Positions 58,023 to 64,000 of a stretch of 64,000 nucleotides of DNA are shown here, piece after piece. Positions within the stretch are counted from its first letter, which is position 1; every line of letters begins with the position of its first letter. This stretch comes from Physcia stellaris (taxonomy: Eukaryota; Ascomycota; Lecanoromycetes; Caliciales; Physciaceae). A program made the translations under genes and the position numbers. Below the pieces are notes generated by a model. The model ran no database searches. It had not been told where the DNA came from and saw nothing but the letters and a program-made list of their open reading frames with translations. The DNA lies in contig JABSSW010000028.1 of NCBI GenBank assembly GCA_018902385.1, positions 522,075 through 586,074 on the forward strand, given 5' to 3'.

Positions 58023-59531
58023 TACCCTATTGCGCTATACCCAATCGAGAACCATGATATGCTTCGAAGATATGGTCAAATGACTGCAATTTCTGCAGTT
58101 CAGACTCCATGCCTGGCATTGAGACCCCCAGTTATGGACTTCAGATTTGCGGCACTCTTTCCCGATTTAGCTAGCTCAGGGTCTACTTGGCGGCCAACCA
58201 CCAAAAATGTAGTTTGTTGTTGCAGTTGATTTACAACCTGCACATCAATCAGCAATCAAGTATAATTTCCACTTATCTAGCCAGGATTGTAGAGCAGAAT
58301 GAGCGCATTCCAATGCTGCAAAAATAACAGAAATCGGTTCATTATCGCAATAGTTCTGGGGCTTGAAAGGTCATGCTAGAAATGTGCCTGTAGAACAACT
58401 CCGCAACAACGCCTGCGAAGCAACAATGCCATATCCACCATAACTCAATGCGCACTCGCTCGATTTTCGATATTTTTGATTCTTTGAATAGTAAAAACTT
58501 CGTGCTTCAAAACAAGCCTTCGAGTGTATGGTTTACTTACTGGGTTAAGAAGCTATTAAGGTGCGAAATCGATGAGATCGCAAGGGACCCTGATTTCGTA
58601 ATCTTATCAGATTTGACCCTAACCCTAAGAGTTCTCGACAAAGTTTTTTTAAAAAACTTCCGGGCCTACTTGTTATCAAAATAAAACAACATTCGTTGAT
58701 TTTAAATAAATCATGAATGAACAAACATGAAATGATTTTCAACATAATCAATGACGAATGTTATTTCACATCAAATCATTGTGATCATGACGAAAGCATT
58801 TTTTTTATCGTTTCGATCGTCGATATTTCAGAAATTATTCAATTCAAAACAAACAATCAAATAAAACATTTTATTTATCGTTTTTTGAGCGATTTTTCAC
58901 GTCGTTTTTTTTGCGAACGTTCAGAAATATCAAATATTTCAAAACGATCAATTTCGATCTCGTTTCGATCGATTTTTTTTGTCTTATCGTTAAAGACTGA
59001 ATCGAGAAAAAGTCGTCGTTAAAAACTTTTGAATTTCGATTTCAAATATGTCATCGAAAAATAAACAAAGATTATTTTTCGAATAAATTTTTCAAAAAAA
59101 AGCAAAAAGTGAAAACAATACGTGAAATTCAAAAATCGAATCTGATCAACGTTTCGATCAAAAAATTCGATTTATTCAAAAATTTACGCGACGTTTTAGT
59201 CGAAAATCGAAAATTACAATTTTCGAACATGAAAACGACGAGCAAAATTTCGATTTTGACGCATCATTAAATGTCGTCTTTATTGACGCGATTGATTTTT
59301 CAATCGTTAACAAATTTAAAAAAAAAAAATCAAAACATTTTCTTTGATCATGAAAAACTAGACGAAATTATCGACAACGTCAAAAAAATTTAATCAAAAT
59401 AAAGATTGATTTCGATTTGAATTTCAAAAAAATTTTAAAATCATGAAGACAATCGTCGAAAAGTTGAAACGTAAAATTTTTGAATTTTTTAAACGATTCG
59501 AAAGCGTATTCAATTCGAAAAAATCGACAAA

Positions 59532-59783
59532 TTGTTTTCGCATAAATTTTACGATCACAAAATCGAATTGACGAAAAATTCGAATCAATTATTTCGAAAT
59601 CGAATTTATTTTTTATCGTTTAAGAAATTCGAAATTTTTCAGAAATATTTACACGATAATTTTCAAAAGAATTTATTAATTCAAGCAAAGCGTTTTATGT
59701 TTCGTTTATTTTATTCGTCGTCAAATCGAACGAACAATTTCGTGTGTCGATTATCGAAAGTTGAACGTCATAATCAAACGTAA
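59532..59783 (+). pseudogene. Gypsy reverse transcriptase, N-terminal part
   Basis: YDHKIELTKNSNQLFRNRIY, then FQKYLHDNFQKNLLIQAKRF, corresponds to the start of the gypsy RT (the HxIxL..GAxP..PYR and LxEL..YL..NL..GFI blocks) with heavy substitution. The frame is short because stops follow. Confidence 0.6.
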
Positions 59784-60001
59784 TAATTATTTTATTTCGT
59801 TGATTGAAAAAATTTTCGCAAAAATTATCGATTGTAAATTTTGTTCAAATTGAATATCATATTTGTTTTCAATAAATTTCGAATGAATTCACAAAGCGAA
59901 AATTTCATTATTTTTATATGTTTGTTAAACATTTACAAGTATCATGTATTGTTTTTGAATTAATCAATGATTCAATCAATTGACAACATTACATAAACGA
60001 T

Positions 60002-60385
60002 TTGTTGTTCGAATATATCAATCATTTTTGTCAAATGTATTTGAATGATATTTTTATTTACAACAAGATTCGAAAACAACACGAACGACATTTTATTCAA
60101 ATATTTCAAAAATTGAAAAAAAGTCAAATTTCAAATCGATATCAAGAAATGCGAATTTTTTCAAACAAAAGTTTTTTTTTTTTCGACGTCATATTATCAA
60201 CAAAAAAATTTGCGCATGAATTCAAAGAAAATGCAAAATATTGTCAATTGAATTCGTTTCATTTGCATCAAAAAATACAAACGTTTGTAAATTTTTGCAA
60301 TTTCTATCGACGTTTTATCAAAAACGTTTTCGAAATTCGTCAAATTTTTAATTCGAATGATCAAAAAAAAATTGATTTCGAATGA
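60002..60385 (+). pseudogene. Gypsy reverse transcriptase, catalytic part
   Basis: Contains YLNDIFIYN in place of the RT catalytic YLDDILIYS, followed by HERHFIQIFQKLKKSQIS and VNFCNFYRRFIKN, the conserved gypsy block after the palm. The Asp-to-Asn change at the catalytic box is what G-to-A conversion at GpG would give, so the enzyme is dead. Confidence 0.85.
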
Positions 60386-60571
60386 ATCGATTTGATCAAT
60401 GAAACGTTCGAAATTGTAAAAAAACAAATGATCGAAATTTCAATTTTTCGACATTACGATCGTAATCGTAAAACGATTTTGAAAATCGATTTTTCGAATT
60501 GATGTTTAAATGAAATTTTTTCAATACGACGACGACGAAATTTTTCATTCGATAATTTTTTCAACAAAAAA

Positions 60572-60757
60572 ATGATTTTTGTCGAATGCAATTACGAAAT
60601 ATATAACAAAAAAATTTCTAATCATTATTCGATATTTAAAATATTGAAAATTCGAATTCGAAAATATCGACGAATTCGTCGAAATTTACATCGATCACAA
60701 AAATCTGAAAATTTTTATGACAAAACAAAAATTCATTTTTTTCGTCAAATGCGTTGA
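60572..60757 (+). pseudogene. Gypsy RNase H remnant
   Basis: VECNYEIYNKKISNHYSIF followed by RNLHRSQKSENFYDKTKIHF matches the gypsy RNase H block AECNYEIYDKELLAI...TDHKNLEYF. The catalytic TDH is destroyed (it reads HRS). Confidence 0.75.
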
Positions 60758-60921
60758 ATCGAAATTTTGACTGATTACAACATCAAAATTCAATATCAAT
60801 TCGACGTCAAAAACGTTAAAATTGATGTTTTGATTCGAATGTTTGAATTTCGTTCAGCGAAAAACGACGAGAAAAATTTTTATAAAGAACAAATTTTGCT
60901 TTTTTTTTTTCGATTACAATT

Positions 60922-62650
60922 ATGTTGATAGACGCGATGAACGATTTGTACGAACGTGTCATGCAAATCGATCGCGAAAACGAAAATTGTATTAATCATC
61001 GTCAAATTTTGATCGATAATCAAATCATTAACGAAAAAATAAATTTGCAAAATTGTTCGAATCGAAATGAAATTTATTTAAGAACGAAAATCTTTGAATA
61101 TCAAATCGATTAAATTTTATGATTGAAATAATTCGTGACGTTCACGATCAATTTTTTTTGTGCACATTCGAACATGAATCGTATTGAAAAATTCATTAAG
61201 CGTTATTATTATTGATTTAGTATAAAATTATTCATCAAACGTTATATTCGTAATTGTCAAAATGTCAACGATCGAAATTTTCACACGATGATCGTCACGA
61301 ATTATTAATTTCATTATCGATTTTTAATCAACGATGAATTGATATATCGATGAATTTCATAATCGAATTGTTTGATTTCAAAAACAACAATGCCATTTGT
61401 ATTATTATCGATCGTTTGATCAAAAACGACATTACGTTTTTGCGTAATCGATGACGATGACTTGACAATTCAAATTTGTGTTAAAATATTGATACATTAC
61501 GTATTTCGTATTCATGAATTATTTTTTTCATCATTTCAAATCGAGATGATCAATTCGTAAATCGCGTTTGAAAAGTTTTTTGTAAACGACTAAAAATCAA
61601 ATGTAAATTGTTCATTGCTTTTCAATTTGAAACTGATGATCAAATCGAACGAATCAATCAGAATATCGAAATTCGATTGCGTTTGTATTGCAATTATCGT
61701 CAAAACGATTGAATTGATTGAATAAATATAATGAAATTCGTTGACAATAACGATATTTCAACAATTATCGAATTCATTTCATTTTTCATCAATAAAGAAT
61801 ATCATTTTCGAATGATTTTCGAATCAAATCTAAATGATTACGAAATCACAAAAACGTTTGTTGACTAAACAAAACGAATTCACTGTCGAAAAAATGAATC
61901 GTATCATCGAATATGTCAAAATCAATATTTGTCGATGCAAAACAAAAAATGACTGTTCGAATCAACAAGTTTCGTTTGTTTATAAATTTTGAAATAAAGA
62001 ATTATTTTTGATTAAATCGTCGTAATATAAAAACGATTCGCCCATCGAACAAACTCGACGACAAAAAATTGAATTCATACAAAATAATTAAAAAGAAATC
62101 TCGTTTATGAATTGAAATTGTTCGACGACATGCACATTCATTCAGTTTTTCATTTTTGATTGTTGAAAAAATTTAGAAATTCGTTGAAAAAACAACATAA
62201 CGAGTTTTCAAAATCAGTTATTGCAAATGAAATGTTTGAAATGAAAATTCGATAATATATTAAAATCTCGATATCATTATCATCGATTACAATATCGTTG
62301 CAATTGATCGAATGAAATTTTTCGCGATCGAATTTGATATTACGTCGACGACGACGAATTTCAAAATATTCAAAACATCGTCGATGTTTTCACGAAATTA
62401 ATTCAAAAACAGCAAAATTTGTTTTGCGAAATGATTAAATTGAATTTTATTGTTTACGATCGATCAAAAAATTGTCAGCGAATTCGTTACAATTCATTTT
62501 CAAATTGATTTCAATAATTTTTTTTGTCATTCGTTTCGTTATCATTTCGCGTTGTTTACAATCAGAATTTACGTCGCAGAAAAACTGAATCGTGTCAAAA
62601 ATATTTTCAGAAATTGTCGTCGAATTTTATTGAACAATGAATAATAATGT
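60922..62650 (+). pseudogene. Gypsy integrase remnant
   Basis: After a spacer, a frame with LYERVMQIDRENENC is followed (about 61,130-61,220, frame broken) by VHDQFF and MNRIEKFIKRYYYW, the His/Cys zinc-binding block of gypsy integrases. Core-like fragments continue to about 61,760. All are interrupted by stops. The end at 62,650 is approximate. Confidence 0.6.
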
Positions 62651-63374
62651 AAAATGTCATGCAATGAAATAAACGAACGCAAATTGTCAAAAAATTCGAA
62701 TATTTACAAATTCGTCAACAAAATTTTCAATTGTTTACTAATGACACGCGAAATTATTTGTAAAATTCGTTCAAAATATTTGTTTTTCAAAAAATCTAAT
62801 ACGTGCGCATATTTCGTTGAATGCAATGTACGAATCAAACGTCGTATATGCGATAACATCAACGCGTTAATCGTGATAATAAAAAATTCTTTCGACATGA
62901 TCAAATTGTTCGTTTCTCGAAATCAATTTGATGTAACAAAAATTTTCAAAATTTTTGACGTTAAATCGTTCAATTGTTTGTTTATTAATGTTCGTCGAAA
63001 TTATTTCTGACGAATTGTATAAATTAATCATTTTTCACGACATTCATTACATTCACGCTTTGTCGTACGATGTACACATCAATTTTCGCATACGCGAAAA
63101 TATCAAAATCTTAAACATTGTTACGATGATTTTATTAACATGATCAAATTGTTCATTTAAATCGTAAATCGATTTGATGTTTTCACGATTCTTGACGAAT
63201 CGATTTCGCGAACGAAATCGATTTCACAACATTTCGAATTTATTTATTCATTTTATCAATCATTCATTTCAACGTCATTCAACAACACATCTAGATCGCG
63301 CAAAACGTTCATCGTTAAAAACAAAAACATTCAGTTGATCGTTTCGAAACGAAATTGAAAAAAACGAGAAATAA

Positions 63375-63589
63375 TGTGACGAACGTACATCGAATTCAAC
63401 ATTTGACAGATTTAACATCGAATTAACATCGTTATTTTATCATATCGAATGTTAGAATCGAAATTCGTCTTGACGCATTCAAAAGATCAAATTTTTACAT
63501 ATGTCTTTGCAGATTTCATGTATTTGTTTCTTACTTTGATATTTTCGTGTATTATGTAATAATATCATATCTTTGCATAAGATTTTACA
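63375..63589 (+). repeat. Right LTR of the gypsy element
   Basis: Starts TGTGACGAACG and ends TTTTACA, followed directly by the TTATC target duplication. Confidence 0.88.
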
Positions 63590-63594
63590 TTATC

Positions 63595-64000
63595 GAAAAT
63601 ATTGCGAAATTCATCAAATCGAAATTTTCATCATCGTTCGAATTGTTATATATTTTTTTCGTTACAATCGAAATTTATTTTCTGGATTTGATTTTTCGAT
63701 GTCGATCGAGTTTCGCGAAAATATTTCGTCGATCAACTTTTTGCGTTTATCAAACGTTTTTTTCAAACGCGTTTCAATTTTTTATAGATTTTTATTCGAA
63801 CATAAACAAAATGATAAAATGAAAATATATATTTTATCGAGCAATATTGTTTTTGAAACGATATTTGATTATAAAATCTACGTTTTCACTTTTAAAAATC
63901 ATGCAATCATTGTACGAATCACAATGTATTTGATGTTATAAATTGAAAATATTTGATCGTAATTGACATGTGATTCAAAATTTTGCGCTCGTCGTTAAAG
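63595..64000. mobile_element. AT-rich remnant right of the gypsy element, probably the other part of the LINE
   Basis: The sequence has the same CpY-depleted composition as the left LINE block. On the minus strand about 25 codons are open and charged (KKTFDKRKKLIDEIF, RNSIDIEKSNPENK), compatible with the upstream ORF of a minus-strand LINE split by the gypsy insertion. The window ends inside it. Confidence 0.45.

Larger units (their letters stand above)
56200..58690 (+). mobile_element. Second normal-composition island in the gypsy element, element of unknown class
   Basis: The AT-rich CpY-depleted sequence stops near 56,200 and resumes near 58,690. Between them composition and dinucleotides are normal. 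No TSD could be fixed. Near both ends there are related segments in the same direction (about 56,315-56,400 and 58,238-58,330, sharing TTGTAGAG...AATGAG and TCCAAT.CTG). They may be diverged long terminal repeats. The interior holds frames listed separately. It is probably a non-autonomous retroelement, inserted after the gypsy copy had been mutated or somehow spared. Confidence 0.6.
51342..63589 (+). mobile_element. Mutated Ty3/gypsy LTR retrotransposon with two nested insertions
   Basis: Direct repeats beginning TGTGACGAACGTACATCG at 51,342 and 63,375 are its LTRs (217 and 215 bp, TG...CA). The whole is bracketed by the 5-bp duplication TTATC (51,337-51,341 and 63,590-63,594). Removing the two inserted islands leaves about 7.4 kb, normal for a gypsy element. 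Order on the + strand is gag, RT, RNase H, integrase, which fixes the Ty3/gypsy type. Every frame is riddled with stops. The mutations fit conversion of CpT and CpC to TpT and TpC on both strands. Confidence 0.9.

Noticed and set aside
58613-58626. Telomere-like CCCTAACCCTAA motif near the right end of the second island
   Set aside because: Only two units are present. This is compatible with chance and there is no further telomeric sequence.
47340-64000. Considered as mitochondrial or organellar DNA because of the very low GC content
   Set aside because: Nuclear retrotransposon domains (Tad-like LINE, Ty3/gypsy), LTRs and target-site duplications are present, and the AT bias has a clear mutation context.

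Overview
The window looks like nuclear DNA from a filamentous ascomycete (Pezizomycotina). The genes have short GT-AG introns (mostly 43-120 nt) with CTAAC/CTGAC-type branch points, lie on both strands and have long 5' regions. The recognisable proteins are typical of this subphylum: a mitochondrial tyrosyl-tRNA synthetase of the CYT-18 type, an eisosome Pil1/Lsp1 protein, the CAF-1 subunit Cac2, a Mug190-type SMP/C2 protein and a HeLo-like/ankyrin protein. The class cannot be settled from the sequence alone.

Bases 1 to about 47,300 are a gene-bearing isochore of normal composition. In order: 5'-truncated Swc3-like gene (+), small membrane protein (+), mitochondrial TyrRS (-), GH36/raffinose-synthase-like gene with frameshifts (+), HeLo-like/ankyrin gene with one frame break (+), secreted acidic repeat protein (+), small serine-rich protein (-), full ABCC transporter (-), CAC2 (+), PIL1 (+), LigD-type 3'-phosphoesterase (+), a 329-bp octanucleotide satellite, Cys-rich nuclear-type protein (-), an 822-bp DNA transposon with long inverted repeats and an 8-bp target duplication, two-TM protein (-), a stretch of decayed coding sequence (-), MUG190 (-), DPH4 (+) and a Pro/Gln-rich protein (-). 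The genes do not form one pathway. They are mostly housekeeping functions (chromatin, organelle translation, membrane contact sites, diphthamide synthesis), with a few accessory genes.

From about 47,340 to the end the DNA is extremely AT-rich and filled with mutated retroelements. A Tad-like LINE (minus strand) is interrupted by a Ty3/gypsy element (51,342-63,589; 215-217-bp LTRs; TSD TTATC). The gypsy element is itself interrupted by two later insertions of normal base composition: a small LTR element (52,449-54,794; 150-bp LTRs; TSD AATAT) and a second island (about 56,200-58,690) of uncertain class.

The most striking observation is the mutation context in the AT-rich DNA. Cytosine survives almost only before A or G, while CpT and CpC (and their complements ApG and GpG) have nearly vanished. 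Classical RIP prefers CpA, so this looks like a RIP-like process with CpY specificity. Several genes in the normal isochore carry single-base frame breaks, which may be assembly errors or true pseudogenes.
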